Shown here piece after piece: positions 1 through 9,818 of a stretch of DNA of 64,000 nt. The first letter of the stretch is position 1; each line of letters starts with the position of its first letter. The stretch comes from Pseudomonadota bacterium (GTDB lineage: Bacteria > Pseudomonadota > Alphaproteobacteria > Rhizobiales > Rhizobiaceae): NCBI GenBank assembly GCA_023451735.1, contig JAEXYH010000040.1, forward strand, positions 62,001 to 126,000. Reading direction: 5' to 3'. Both the position numbers and the translations under genes were made by a program. Below the pieces are notes generated by a model. That model had not been told where the DNA came from. It did no database searches and saw nothing but the letters and a program-made list of their open reading frames with translations.

Positions 1-145
1 CGGCCGCCTGCTCGATGCAACGGGGGGCAACTACCACATCCTCTTCATCATCGCCTCCTCACTTTATCTAATCGGCCTCGTTTTGATGCACTTCATCCTG
101 CCAAAGACGGGCTCGGGCATGACCCCAGCCGGCGTTGAAGCGTAA
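1..145 (+). CDS. MFS transporter, C-terminal end (partial)
   Basis: The window opens inside a reading frame whose first full codon is at base 2 and which stops with TAA at 143-145. The 47 visible residues hold one hydrophobic segment (about HILFIIASSLYLIGLVLMHF) followed by a short polar tail. This fits the last transmembrane helix and cytoplasmic tail of a major facilitator, and a GRLLDATG-type loop precedes the helix. It lies just upstream of uxuB and uxuA on the same strand, so a hexuronate transporter of the ExuT type is the natural guess, but most of the protein is outside the window. A strong hairpin follows the stop. Confidence 0.6.
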   Translation, partial: GRLLDATGGNYHILFIIASSLYLIGLVLMHFILPKTGSGMTPAGVEA

Positions 146-159
146 GCCCTGATCCCACA

Positions 160-185
160 GGGAGATCCCCGCAAAGGGATCTCCC
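160..185 (+). terminator. Intergenic hairpin after the transporter gene
   Basis: A perfect 10-bp stem (GGGAGATCCC at 160-169 pairing with 176-185) with a CGCAAA loop lies 14 nt after the transporter stop codon. There is no following T-run, so it may be an mRNA-end stabiliser or attenuator between transporter and uxuB rather than a classic intrinsic terminator. Confidence 0.5.
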
Positions 186-327
186 GAAACCGACAGGATC
201 AGCCGCAAGCTTGAATGCAACTCGCCTGCGGTTTCGGCCAGACGAACGACAGGCTCTGGCGCGAACATATTGCGGCGTGCCGATCGGCAAATAATCGGCC
301 GCCGCCTCAAATCAGATCGAGGATTTT

Positions 328-1839
328 ATGGACACTCATTCGAAAAGCACCGTTCCGGCAAAACGCCTCGGCAGTGCATCGCTTTCCACCCTGCCCGCTG
401 CGGTTCAGCGCCCCTCCTATGATCGCAAAGGCGTATCTCCAGGCATCGTGCACATCGGTCTCGGCGCCTTCTGCAGGGCTCACCTTGCCGTCTACACCGA
501 CGATATTCTCGAAAATGGCGCAAAGGACTGGGGTATTGTCGGGTTAGACACGATGTCGCCGGCCATCCGGGATGCGCTCGAGCCGCAGGATTGCCTCTAC
601 ACGCTGCTCGCTCGCGACAATGATGAAGACAAGCTACGCGTCATCGGTTCGATGCTCGATGTCATGATCACCAGCGACCAGTTGCTTGAGATCTTCAATC
701 TTCTGGTGGACCCGAAAATCCGCATCGTCACGTTGACGGTCACGGAAAAGGGATATTGCCAGGATGCTGCTACCGGTTCTCTCGACGAAAAACACCCTGC
801 AATTCTGGCGGATCTCGCCAACCCGACCGTGCCGAAGAGCATTCCCGGCTTTCTGACGGAAGCGATCCGGCTCAGGCGGCAGGCAGGGCAGCCGCCCTTT
901 ACCGTGCTCGTCTGCGACAACCTTGCCCAGAACGGCACCAAGGTTCGCGACATCGTTTCGCGTTTCGCAACCCTTCGCGACGCTGATCTGGGCCGGTTCA
1001 TCCGGGAGAACGTTTTCTTTCCCTGCACAATGGTGGACCGGATTACACCGGCCACCCAGGACGCCGATCGCGCAACCGTCGCCATGGGTCTCGGTGTCGA
1101 GGACGCCTGGCCGGTCGTCACCGAGCCGTTTCGCCAATGGGTGATCGAGGATCGTTTTCCGCTTGGCCGTCCGGCCTGGGACAAAGTCGGCGCGATAATG
1201 GTGGATGACGTTCATCCTTTCGAGATGATGAAGTTGCGCTGCCTGAACGGAGCTCATTCGACACTTGCCTATCTTTCGGTCGTAGCCGGCATCGAAACGA
1301 TCTCCGACGCGATGGCGGATGCCGATCTGCCGAAGGTCATCCGTCAACTGTGGGACAAGGACCTGATCCCCAGCCTGCCCGTCGTCCCCGGAACGAATGT
1401 CGAAGCCTATACGCGGGATCTCGAAGCCCGTTTCCAGAACAGGGGCGTTCGCCACCTGACTCTGCAGATTTCCTCCGACGGGTCGCAAAAATTGCCGCCG
1501 CGTCTTCTGGACGCCGCCCGCGAACTGTATGCCATCGGCAAGAAGCCCCAGGTTGTCTCGCTGACTGTTGCGGCATGGATGCGCTTCCTGTCCGGCAGAA
1601 ATGAGCGCGGACAAGACTACAGGATTGCCGATCCTTATGCCGAACGGCTGGCAATCATTGCGGGCAACGCCGGCAACGACCCCGAATTGCTCGCCGACAA
1701 TCTGTTTGCGATCCGGGATATCTTTGGTGAGGACCTTCCAGCCAATCAGCATTTCCGCACCGCAGTAATCAGCCACCTCTCGACCCTCATGGAACAAGGC
1801 ACCGCAGAAACACTCAAGGCTTTCCTTGCCGACAATTAA
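328..1839 (+). CDS. uxuB: Mannitol dehydrogenase family protein, probable D-fructuronate reductase
   Basis: 503 residues, the length expected for long-chain mannitol dehydrogenases. The N-terminal Rossmann part starts near residue 42 with GIVHIGLGAFCRAHLAVY, the family's dinucleotide motif. The C-terminal catalytic part contains KLRCLNGAHS near residue 302, where the Lys and the Asn-x-x-His are the conserved active-site residues. The family includes fructuronate reductase, tagaturonate reductase and polyol dehydrogenases. Fructuronate reductase (D-fructuronate plus NADH to D-mannonate) is preferred because mannonate dehydratase follows 39 nt downstream on the same strand. The ATG at 328 has a GAGG ribosome site 7 nt upstream. 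Confidence 0.88.
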   Translation: MDTHSKSTVPAKRLGSASLSTLPAAVQRPSYDRKGVSPGIVHIGLGAFCRAHLAVYTDDILENGAKDWGIVGLDTMSPAIRDALEPQDCLYTLLARDNDEDKLRVIGSMLDVMITSDQLLEIFNLLVDPKIRIVTLTVTEKGYCQDAATGSLDEKHPAILADLANPTVPKSIPGFLTEAIRLRRQAGQPPFTVLVCDNLAQNGTKVRDIVSRFATLRDADLGRFIRENVFFPCTMVDRITPATQDADRATVAMGLGVEDAWPVVTEPFRQWVIEDRFPLGRPAWDKVGAIMVDDVHPFEMMKLRCLNGAHSTLAYLSVVAGIETISDAMADADLPKVIRQLWDKDLIPSLPVVPGTNVEAYTRDLEARFQNRGVRHLTLQISSDGSQKLPPRLLDAARELYAIGKKPQVVSLTVAAWMRFLSGRNERGQDYRIADPYAERLAIIAGNAGNDPELLADNLFAIRDIFGEDLPANQHFRTAVISHLSTLMEQGTAETLKAFLADN

Positions 1840-1878
1840 GGCGCTGCGCCACCAAACGAATATAAAAAGGAGACTACA

Positions 1879-3069
1879 TTGGAACAGACATGGCGTTGGT
1901 TCGGCCCTGAAGATCCCGTCAGCTTGCAGAAGGCCCGGCAGGCGGGAGCCACCGGCATCGTTACCGCCCTGCACCACATGAACCAGGGCGGCATCTGGCC
2001 GGTTGATGAAATTGCAAAGCGCAAAGCCGTCATCGAGGCGTCCGGGTTGAACTGGTCGGTGGTCGAAAGCATCGGCGTCGGCGAAGAGATCAAGACCCGC
2101 ACCGGCAATTTTCGTGAGAAGATCGATAACTACAAGCAGTCGATCCGCAACGTCGCACGTTCCGGCGTGAAGGTGATCTGCTACAACTTCATGGTTATCA
2201 CTGACTGGAGCCGTACCAATTTGATGTACGAGCTGCCGAATGGCGGCTACGCCTTGCGCTACGACAGCATCGATTTCGCCGCCTACGACCTCTTCATTCT
2301 GAAACGCAAAGGTGCCGAAAACTCATATTCCAATGAACATGTCGCCAAAGCCGAAAAGCGTTTCAAGGCAATGAGCCAGGAGGCGGTTGCTGAACTGGAA
2401 CGGACGTTGATCGACTGGCTGCCTGCCCGCGATTTTGCCTATACCCGCTCGACGTTCAAGGACATGCTGGAAATCTACCAGCAGATCGGCACAGAGGATT
2501 TGCGCGCAAATCTGATCGAGTTTCTGCGCGAAATCACACCGGTCGCCGAAGAGGAAGGCGCACGGTTGTGCATCCATCCGGATGATCCGGCCTTCCCGAT
2601 CTTCGGCTTGCCGCGGGTAATGTCGGGCGTCGATGACGTGCGGGCGTTTTTCAAGGGGGTTCCGCAGGAGGCATGCGGCCTGACGCTGTGCACCGGCTCT
2701 TTCGGCTCTAACCCGAAAAACGATCTGCCGGCGATGGCAAAGGAATTTGCATCAAGGGTCCATTTCGTCCATCTGCGTAATACCACGCATGAGGCGGACG
2801 GATCCTTTTACGAGGCAGATCATCTAGCCGGCGATACCGATCTTATCGCAGTGACGGCGGCAATGATGGCCGAAGAGGCACGACGCGCCTCAATCGGCCA
2901 TCCGGTATCGCAAATCCCGATGCGACCCGACCATGGTCATCTGCTTGGCGATGATATCGGCCAGACGATGAACCCCGGCTACTCCTTCGTCGGTCGTCTC
3001 AAGGGACTTGCCGAACTCCGGGGCGTGATGCATACGGTCAACGCATTTAGAGACGGAAGAATAGCCTGA
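1879..3069 (+). CDS. uxuA: D-mannonate dehydratase
   Basis: 396 residues, the normal size for UxuA. It dehydrates D-mannonate to 2-keto-3-deoxy-D-gluconate, the step after fructuronate reductase. Family signatures are easy to read: WRWFGPEDPVSL at the N-terminus, TGIVTALHH, VICYNFMVITDW, the metal-site segment CIHPDDP near residue 233, and VHFVHLRNT near residue 295. The start is TTG at 1879, chosen because AAGGAGA lies 6-7 nt upstream and the protein begins as the family normally does. It forms an operon with uxuB. No uxaC isomerase is visible, so glucuronate or galacturonate entry must be encoded elsewhere. Confidence 0.93.
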   Translation: MEQTWRWFGPEDPVSLQKARQAGATGIVTALHHMNQGGIWPVDEIAKRKAVIEASGLNWSVVESIGVGEEIKTRTGNFREKIDNYKQSIRNVARSGVKVICYNFMVITDWSRTNLMYELPNGGYALRYDSIDFAAYDLFILKRKGAENSYSNEHVAKAEKRFKAMSQEAVAELERTLIDWLPARDFAYTRSTFKDMLEIYQQIGTEDLRANLIEFLREITPVAEEEGARLCIHPDDPAFPIFGLPRVMSGVDDVRAFFKGVPQEACGLTLCTGSFGSNPKNDLPAMAKEFASRVHFVHLRNTTHEADGSFYEADHLAGDTDLIAVTAAMMAEEARRASIGHPVSQIPMRPDHGHLLGDDIGQTMNPGYSFVGRLKGLAELRGVMHTVNAFRDGRIA

Positions 3070-3188
3070 AAACGCGCGGTTTTGTGCGAAGGCTAGCATC
3101 GGCGCCGCAACGTGCCGGTGCTCTGGTAGAGCTGGTATCTTCGCGGTGAATAGCGATTTGACATAGCGCAAAAGAGAAGAGAGAGACG

Positions 3189-3884
3189 ATGATGGACCGC
3201 AGTCGATACCGTTTGACAAACCAGGTGTTCGACAAAATCAGGGACGATATCGTGAGCGGTCGTCTGGCGCCTGAGAGCCCGCTTTCGGAATCTGATATTT
3301 GCGAGCAGTTGGGGGTCAGCCGAACACCGGTCCGAGAGGCGCTCATCAAGCTTTGCGAGGAAGAACTGGTCGTCATCTATCCTCACGTCGGAACATTTGT
3401 CGCCCCGATATCTCTGGAAGCTGTGAGGGTTGGCCAATATATTCGCGAGCACCTGGAATGCGCGCTTGTCGCGGATGCGGCTCGAAACATCGATGACGAC
3501 GGGCGCAAGCGCCTGAAGGAGAATATCCGTGAACAGGTCGCTGCTGCGAAAAATCCCGACGAATTTTATCGCCTTGATAACGGTTTCCACGCCCTCATCG
3601 CCGAATTGAGCGGTTACGCCGGAACCTGGAATGCGATCCTGCGCGCCAAAACGCAGTTCGACCGTGTACGTTATCTGACAGTGCAGGATAAAGGCCGGGT
3701 GAAAGAAATTCTCACCGAGCACAATCTCATTGCTGATGCCATCATTCGCGGGGATGCCGAAACTGCGACAAGTAGTGTTCGCAGCCATTTGCGGACTGTC
3801 TTTGCCAATATCGACAAGCTTGGCCTGGAAGACAGAAAGGAAACGCCGGCGATACGAAAGAAGCGCCCCACGCAGCGCGGTTGA
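3189..3884 (+). CDS. GntR-family (FadR/FCD type) transcriptional regulator of the uronate operon
   Basis: 231 residues. The N-terminal winged helix-turn-helix covers about residues 8-75, with the GntR pattern SDICEQLGVSRTPVREALIKL. The remainder is an all-helical FCD ligand domain. It sits 119 nt after uxuA in the same direction, behind a possible promoter (TTGACA near 3158) and a purine-rich ribosome site. Hexuronate operons in proteobacteria are classically repressed by GntR proteins such as UxuR and ExuR, so a role in controlling uxuBA is likely. The inducer cannot be read from the sequence. Confidence 0.85.
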   Translation: MMDRSRYRLTNQVFDKIRDDIVSGRLAPESPLSESDICEQLGVSRTPVREALIKLCEEELVVIYPHVGTFVAPISLEAVRVGQYIREHLECALVADAARNIDDDGRKRLKENIREQVAAAKNPDEFYRLDNGFHALIAELSGYAGTWNAILRAKTQFDRVRYLTVQDKGRVKEILTEHNLIADAIIRGDAETATSSVRSHLRTVFANIDKLGLEDRKETPAIRKKRPTQRG

Positions 3885-4012
3885 TGCAGAAGGCGACGCA
3901 GCGCCGGAAAACAGCACGACGAGCCGCTGATCTTGAACAGACTCGACCTACGAACACCTTAGATTAGCAAAATTAGGGTCCTGTTTTTTCACTATTTTTC
4001 TTATGAGGCACT

Positions 4013-5404
4013 TTAAGATTTCTCGAATTCCCCAGGCTTCCAGCTTCCATCGAAGGCCGGTGCGGTCGGGCCATAGATCCGGAAATATACAAACCACCCC
4101 TTCCCGGGAATCGTCTTGATCCAGCGATCGGCCTGCCCATCGCCAGCGAGATTAGGCCCGAACTGCAATTCCAGGCTGTCACCAGACCGGTCCTTCAACT
4201 CGAACAGCGACCGCAATGCGGCATGCCCCTGATCGGTATCGATCTGACTGCGAGTTTCGGCGTCGTAGACGGTTACCGACCAGAACAGATGGGCGGGAAC
4301 GGGTAGAGGGATTTTCAGCAGATAGTTTGCACCGCCATCCAGATAAGCCCCGGACGCATCACGCAGGCCAAGCCAGTAAAGCGAGCCTGCATTTGCGTCC
4401 CGCCGGAACATGGCCGGCGACGTGGCAATCGCCTGAAAGAACCATTTTTCACGCGCGTAGGTATCGGTGAAGTTCTCGGTGTCAAAGGACCCGTTTTCGA
4501 AACGCAGACCCGCCCATTCCCATTTCCGGTCTGGCCAGACGACACGATCGGGACGTCGATCGGCAAATGACTGTACCCGCATCTGCTGGCAACCCAATCT
4601 TGCCGCCTTTGCCAGGATTGCGCTCAAACGCTTGTCGGGCTCGAACGGCCTGCCCTTTGTGATGCCCAGGCTCTCAAGCTCCCCGTAATGTTCGCGATAT
4701 CCAACAAAGGGCGGTTCAGATTCTATCACGTCATGCAATGCATACCAGAATTTGACATTATCCTCCCATCGAAGCGGCGTGGTGTCCTGCGGAGCCGGCG
4801 TCATGTCCAGCCACTTGGGCGGTGACCAGGGGGTATTGGGGTCGAGAGGATAGACACGAACATCCTTCAGCCGATCCATGGCAGCCTGCACGTTTCCGTT
4901 TTCCGGGATAGCACGAACTCCAAGGACAACCCGATAGCTGGCGCTCGGGCAAAGGTAATAGTCGCTGGGCAAAGAGCCTGTATGGTCCGGCGGGAGAAAG
5001 AGGTGCTTGCCGCCCTTTCCTCCATCGGGTCCCGGGATGCCGAGATCCGCCACCCAACGCTGGTTGATATCCAGAGAGACACCGAGCAACAAGCCGGGCG
5101 GCAGTTCGACAACGATTGGACCGACACGAAGATCCAGCAGGAACCCGCCATAAGGTGTATCGGAGTTGAGAGTGAAACCGACATGTCTCGGCAGTGTGCT
5201 CATGCTGCCCCAGCCGCGATTGGGGAAGACCCCGAGATCCGCGTTACCCTTGAATATCGCGGCACATGAAACGGTCGGATAGAAAGCCCGATACATCTGC
5301 AACGCACGCACCAGATCCAGGTCATCATAGGCTTGCCGCGTCGTATCTCCCGTTGGGTAGCCGCCCTTGAACTCATAGCCGGCGCTTACATCAAGCTGAT
5401 CCAT
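4013..5404 (-). CDS. DUF1254/DUF1214 domain protein, cytosolic copy
   Basis: 463 residues, with a DUF1254-type N-terminal half (about 30-170, with the VRALQMYRAFYPTVSCAAIF segment) and a DUF1214-type C-terminal part (about 340-455, containing PVPAHLFWSVTVYDAETRS). The biochemical function of this family is unknown. No signal peptide is visible, unlike the second copy at 13104-14603. It is the last gene of the sulfatase operon, 12 nt after the large arylsulfatase. The ATG at 5404 is used because GGAGAGG lies just upstream; a GTG one codon earlier is the alternative. The conserved company of arylsulfatase and DUF1254 suggests a shared substrate or envelope role, which is inference. Confidence 0.85.
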   Translation of the reverse strand: MDQLDVSAGYEFKGGYPTGDTTRQAYDDLDLVRALQMYRAFYPTVSCAAIFKGNADLGVFPNRGWGSMSTLPRHVGFTLNSDTPYGGFLLDLRVGPIVVELPPGLLLGVSLDINQRWVADLGIPGPDGGKGGKHLFLPPDHTGSLPSDYYLCPSASYRVVLGVRAIPENGNVQAAMDRLKDVRVYPLDPNTPWSPPKWLDMTPAPQDTTPLRWEDNVKFWYALHDVIESEPPFVGYREHYGELESLGITKGRPFEPDKRLSAILAKAARLGCQQMRVQSFADRRPDRVVWPDRKWEWAGLRFENGSFDTENFTDTYAREKWFFQAIATSPAMFRRDANAGSLYWLGLRDASGAYLDGGANYLLKIPLPVPAHLFWSVTVYDAETRSQIDTDQGHAALRSLFELKDRSGDSLELQFGPNLAGDGQADRWIKTIPGKGWFVYFRIYGPTAPAFDGSWKPGEFEKS

Positions 5405-5416
5405 CACACCTCTCCT

Positions 5417-7735
5417 TCAATCACGCGCCAAGGCCGCGGCGAGCCTGCGTTCGACATTGACGTAGGCGTCCTCGGCAACGTCGAAGACGATCTTGATCAC
5501 CTGGCCGCCGGTGAATGGAAACTGGGACTTGTATTCGCTGCTGACCGCGTCACCGCCGTCGTAACCGACACACAGTCCCTCACCGCACAGGGCGTAATGT
5601 CCTGTCTGGGTACGGAAGGGCGCCTGGGCCAAGACGTTTTCATCCAGGTACAGCGTCATCTGGCCGAGCGCTTCTAGATGTTCACTGATGCGCTCCTTGA
5701 TGAATTCCACACCCACGAAATGCTTGCCGCTTTTCGGTGCATCGCAGACAAGCTGTTGCTCCGGGGGAATGCCGAGGAAGTTATAAACGAAATAGAGTTT
5801 GCCGCCTTTGACGAACAGCGAGTATCCGCCGAAGCGCGACCCTTGGGCTACGACAACGCCTTCGCTATCGCGGGTGAACTCCACCTCGGCCAGTATCTTG
5901 AAGGAAGTACCAAGAGTGCGTACTGCAGATGCTTCCGGTACCTCGGTGGTTCCCGGATAATAGACATACCGATCGCGCTTCGGAGCGTGATATTCGGCAG
6001 CATGAAGTGCCGCCACGTTTAGATCGATCAAAGGCAGCACATTATTCCGTTTTGCTTCCGCAAGCCAAAGATCAGTTAGCTCCTTCAACTTTTCGGGATG
6101 GTCGGTTGCAAGATCATGCGCTTCGGCGCGATCGACGTCAGTGTGGAAAAGCTGCCAGACATCCTGGTCGAATTTGCCCTGATCAGAGGGGATCGGCGCA
6201 TGCAGTGCCGCCGCTTTCCAGCCTTTCGACCAGATCCCTCGTGTGCCCGCCATTTCGTAATATTGCGTCTCCTTTGTGGTTGGCGCACCGGAATTTTCGA
6301 AACTATAGAGCATGGAGACACCCGCAAGTGGCGACTGCTTCACGCCGTCGATTACCTCCGGCATCGACAGACCACAGGCTTCCAGGATGGTCGGAACGAT
6401 ATCCGTGCAATGATGATACTGGTGGCGCACCTCACCTTTCGCTTTGATCCCTTTTGGCCAATGGATCACCAGGGGGTCGCATGTGCCACCGGCATAGGAG
6501 CCGTAACGTTTGAACATCCGGTATGGGGTGGAGAAACCGACCGCCCATCCTGTCGGATAATGATTATAGGTATCCGGCGATCCGAGCTTGTCCATCAAGG
6601 CAAGGTTGCGGCCGACATCATCGGGGAACCCGTTGAAAAACAGGTTTTCGTTGACCGATCCGCTGGGGCTTCCCTCACCTGATGCGCCGTTGTCGGCGCA
6701 ATAGAAGATCAGCGTATTGTCGAACTGACCCGACTCCTCGAGATAATCGATAAGCCTGCCGATCTGCACGTCGGTATATTCCGACAGCGCGGCATAGACT
6801 TCGGCCATGCGGCTGAACAATCGCCTCTCGTCCTCTGACAGGGTATTCCATGGCCGAACCATATCTCCCTCAATGGCGATCTCCGCAGGCATCGGATTAA
6901 TCGGGGTCAGCTCCGTATCGGTAGGGAGAATCCCGCGCTGGATCATGCGTTTCAACACCCACTCGCGATAGGCTTCGTAGCCGTCGTCGAATGCGCCCTT
7001 GTACTTGTCGATGAAATCCTGCGGTGCATGGTGCGGAGCGTGATTGGCGCCGGGGCAGTACCACATGTACCAGGGCTTGTCGGCATCCGCCTGTTTGGCA
7101 TCGCGAATGAAGGCGATCGCCTTGTCGGCGATATCCTTGGAGAAGTGATAACCGTCTTCCGGCTGGTAGGGCTGATCGACGAAATGATTGTCCTCGATCA
7201 GTTCCGGATACCATTGGTTCGTCTCACCGCCGATGAAGCCATAAAATCGGTCATAACCTAGTCCGAGCGGCCATTTTTTCTTCGAAGCCCCCATTCCGAA
7301 GGCGTCAACGGGCACATTATGGTTCTTCCCGATCCAGAACGTGCTCCAGCCGGCATCGCGCAGGACGCTTGCTATCGTACCGTTTTCCAGAGGGATGTGG
7401 CCGCTATAGCCCGGAAATCCGGTTGCGGCCTCGGCAATCGTACCGAAACCGTTCGCATGATGGTTGCGGCCGGTCAGGAAACATGACCGTGTCGGCGAGC
7501 AGACCGCCGTCGTGTGCCACTGGCTGTAGATCAGGCCGTTTTTCGCCAGCCGATCGAGCGTCGGCATCTCGATCCTTCCACCATAGGGCGACCAAGCCGC
7601 CTGACCGGTGTCGTCATACAGGATGACGAGCACATTTGGTGCATCCTTGGGTGCTCGTTTGTCGAGAAACGCATCCCAGTCGGCCTGCGACTGCCTGACA
7701 TCGAGTTCGATCTTGCCGTCGAAAGAGCGGGCCAT
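5417..7735 (-). CDS. Arylsulfatase, long form (alkaline-phosphatase superfamily)
   Basis: 772 residues. A sulfatase domain covers about residues 33-560 and a beta-sandwich-like C-terminal extension about 610-760 (SRFGGYSLFVKGGKLYFVYNF). The metal-site DD is at 41-42 and the sulfatase signature CSPTRSCFLTGR starts at Cys79. That Cys, in C-x-P-x-R context, is the residue converted to formylglycine. There is no signal peptide, so the enzyme should act in the cytoplasm, as for Pseudomonas-type AtsA enzymes. A very good ribosome site (GGGAGGAAACC) precedes the ATG. The gene lies in one leftward operon with its maturase (FGE, 10794-11750). The natural substrate is unknown. Confidence 0.95.
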   Translation of the reverse strand: MARSFDGKIELDVRQSQADWDAFLDKRAPKDAPNVLVILYDDTGQAAWSPYGGRIEMPTLDRLAKNGLIYSQWHTTAVCSPTRSCFLTGRNHHANGFGTIAEAATGFPGYSGHIPLENGTIASVLRDAGWSTFWIGKNHNVPVDAFGMGASKKKWPLGLGYDRFYGFIGGETNQWYPELIEDNHFVDQPYQPEDGYHFSKDIADKAIAFIRDAKQADADKPWYMWYCPGANHAPHHAPQDFIDKYKGAFDDGYEAYREWVLKRMIQRGILPTDTELTPINPMPAEIAIEGDMVRPWNTLSEDERRLFSRMAEVYAALSEYTDVQIGRLIDYLEESGQFDNTLIFYCADNGASGEGSPSGSVNENLFFNGFPDDVGRNLALMDKLGSPDTYNHYPTGWAVGFSTPYRMFKRYGSYAGGTCDPLVIHWPKGIKAKGEVRHQYHHCTDIVPTILEACGLSMPEVIDGVKQSPLAGVSMLYSFENSGAPTTKETQYYEMAGTRGIWSKGWKAAALHAPIPSDQGKFDQDVWQLFHTDVDRAEAHDLATDHPEKLKELTDLWLAEAKRNNVLPLIDLNVAALHAAEYHAPKRDRYVYYPGTTEVPEASAVRTLGTSFKILAEVEFTRDSEGVVVAQGSRFGGYSLFVKGGKLYFVYNFLGIPPEQQLVCDAPKSGKHFVGVEFIKERISEHLEALGQMTLYLDENVLAQAPFRTQTGHYALCGEGLCVGYDGGDAVSSEYKSQFPFTGGQVIKIVFDVAEDAYVNVERRLAAALARD

Positions 7736-7752
7736 GGTTTCCTCCCGTTAGT

Positions 7753-8112
7753 TTATTTTCCCCTCGCTGCAGCGGTCGCTTTGTCTTGAGCATCTGCGAG
7801 ATCCCGTTCGAGAAAGAAGTTCAGGAAAGTACGGACCACAGCGATCGCGGCAATCCGACCAAGCGCCTCCCAGGTCGTGGTAATCGACGTCTCGATGATG
7901 TCGGCAGCGAGCTGAAACGTCAGTCCCGCCACAAGCAGCCGCATGAAACGGAGCCAGACGTCACGTCGACGTGTTTCGTCCGGCGCGGTGAACACCATTG
8001 GCATGGCCCTCAGGAATGCCTCTGTCGCACCACAGGCGACAACCAGCAACGCCATCATGTCGATGACGAGGATCATACCCTCGGTCAGTACAACGAACCA
8101 TTCCCGCATCAC
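7753..8112 (-). CDS. DUF1622 small membrane protein
   Basis: About 118 residues with three hydrophobic segments (near residues 5-35, 55-75 and 80-100), matching the DUF1622 family of small integral membrane proteins of unknown function. The start is GTG at 8112 or ATG at 8109; neither has a strong ribosome site. It lies between the two arylsulfatase genes on the same strand, 17 nt before the larger sulfatase and about 100 nt after the smaller one. The C-terminus is charged (FLERDLADAQDKATAAARGK). The context makes it part of the sulfatase operon, but no role can be assigned. Confidence 0.75.
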   Translation of the reverse strand: MMREWFVVLTEGMILVIDMMALLVVACGATEAFLRAMPMVFTAPDETRRRDVWLRFMRLLVAGLTFQLAADIIETSITTTWEALGRIAAIAVVRTFLNFFLERDLADAQDKATAAARGK

Positions 8113-8214
8113 ACCAACGGCCCGTCGCGGAGAACGACATTAACGGATGCATCTCGCATTTTATCAGCTCCTGCAAAACGCAAGAGGCAGGGGATCATCC
8201 TTTGCCTCTTCAGG

Positions 8215-9768
8215 CTATTGCCCTTGGGTCCCAGCCTCAGCCATCGCCTTCATTGCATCGTCGATCGTAAAGCTGTTGGGCTTCTGGATCGCGGGGAACT
8301 CCTTGAAGGTGTCGGCGAATTTGGTCGCAATCGTCTGTACGGCGAGCACTAGGTATGCGTGGTAGAAAAACCATTCCCAATAAGAGTTCGAGGTAACGTC
8401 GGCGAACTCGTAAGGGTCGGTGCGAAGATTGAATATCTTGGGAAGCCGAAGGCGAGTGAAAGGCTCCGCCCAGACCTGCATCGTGCCCTTGCAGCGCTGC
8501 TCCATGAAGACGAATTTGAAGTTGTCGTAACGGATTGCCAGCACGTCGCCGTCGTCGCTGATGTAGACAAATAGCGGTCGCGGGCTCTCCTTCTCCTTCC
8601 CGGTGATATAGGAGAGCATCGACACACCATCGATATGGTTCTTGTAGGTACGGCCGATCGCCTTGTAGCCCTTCTTGAGCTTGTCAACAACGTCGAGGGC
8701 GCCTGTCATCTCGAGGAAGGTCGGCAGCCAGTCGTGATGCTGCACGATGCCATTGGCGATGGAACCGGGTGCTATTCTGCCAGGCCAGCGGGCGATAAGT
8801 GGGATACGGAACGCGCCTTCCCAATTGGTGTTCTTTTCGCTGCGGAACGGCGTCATGCCGCCGTCAGGCCACGAATTGCGGTGCGGACCGTTGTCGGTCG
8901 AATACATGACGAACGTGTTGTCGCTGACGCCGAGTTCGTCGAGCAGATCGAGTAGCTGGCCGACATTTTTGTCGTGGTCGATCATCGTGTCGTGATAAGG
9001 CGACTGCCAGCGACCGGCCTGTCGCAGGCTCTCCTTCTTCGTGTGGGTCACAAAATGCATATGGGTCGTGTTGACCCAGACGAACCATGGCTTGCCAGTG
9101 TCCTCCTGACGTTTCATGAAGTCGATTGCGGCTTCGACGAACTCATCATCACATGTTTCCATACGCTTTTTCGTCAGTGGTCCCGTATCTTCGATCTTCT
9201 GCCTGCCAACCCTGCCCCAGCGTTCTTGCTCGGTCGGATCATCTTTGTCCGTTGCCCAGGAATGTATGACGCCGCGGGGGCCAAGATTCTTGCGGAAATT
9301 GGGAAAGTCTTTCTCAGGAGGATAGTCGTACATTTCCGGCTCTTCCTCGGCATTGAGGTGATAGAGATTGCCAAAGAATTCGTCGAAGCCGTGATTGGTC
9401 GGCAGCATGTGGTTCAGGTCGCCGAGATGGTTCTTGCCGAATTGACCCGTCGCATAGCCTTGCTCCTTCAGGAGCGCCGCAATGGTGACGATCTTTTCGT
9501 TCATCCCGATCGGCGCACCTGGAATGCCGACCTTGCTCAGCCCGGTGCGATAGACACTCTGGCCGGTGATGAAGGAGGAGCGTCCCGCCGTGCATGACTG
9601 TTCGCCATAGCTATCGGTGAACATCATACCTTCCTTGGCGATACGATCGATGTTCGGCGTCCGATAGCCCATCAGGCCATGCGAGTAGCAGCTCAGGTTT
9701 GATATGCCGATGTCGTCACCCCAGATGACGAGAATGTTCGGCTTGTCACTTTTGGATGGCTTGGCCAT
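8215..9768 (-). CDS. Arylsulfatase, short form
   Basis: 517 residues, a standard AtsA-size sulfatase. NILVIWGDDIGISN (residues 11-24) carries the metal-binding Asp pair and the signature GEQSCTAGRSSFITGQ places the formylglycine precursor at Cys59 in C-x-A-x-R context. The frame is open 18 codons further upstream, but the ATG at 9768 is chosen because GGAG precedes it at good spacing and the protein then begins directly before the sulfatase fold. No signal peptide is seen, so it is predicted to be cytosolic. It lies 50 nt after the DUF202 gene in the operon led by the formylglycine-generating enzyme. It is clearly divergent from the 772-residue sulfatase, so the pair is not a recent duplication. 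Confidence 0.94.
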   Translation of the reverse strand: MAKPSKSDKPNILVIWGDDIGISNLSCYSHGLMGYRTPNIDRIAKEGMMFTDSYGEQSCTAGRSSFITGQSVYRTGLSKVGIPGAPIGMNEKIVTIAALLKEQGYATGQFGKNHLGDLNHMLPTNHGFDEFFGNLYHLNAEEEPEMYDYPPEKDFPNFRKNLGPRGVIHSWATDKDDPTEQERWGRVGRQKIEDTGPLTKKRMETCDDEFVEAAIDFMKRQEDTGKPWFVWVNTTHMHFVTHTKKESLRQAGRWQSPYHDTMIDHDKNVGQLLDLLDELGVSDNTFVMYSTDNGPHRNSWPDGGMTPFRSEKNTNWEGAFRIPLIARWPGRIAPGSIANGIVQHHDWLPTFLEMTGALDVVDKLKKGYKAIGRTYKNHIDGVSMLSYITGKEKESPRPLFVYISDDGDVLAIRYDNFKFVFMEQRCKGTMQVWAEPFTRLRLPKIFNLRTDPYEFADVTSNSYWEWFFYHAYLVLAVQTIATKFADTFKEFPAIQKPNSFTIDDAMKAMAEAGTQGQ

Positions 9769-9818
9769 TTCGAATTCTCCCATGGAAACGGATATCAAAG
9801 TCACGGTAATGGGCGCGG

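Noticed and set aside
634..1977. 447-codon open frame antisense to uxuB
   Set aside because: It is complementary to a well-supported gene. High GC in third positions produces such antisense frames, and it has no recognisable domain.
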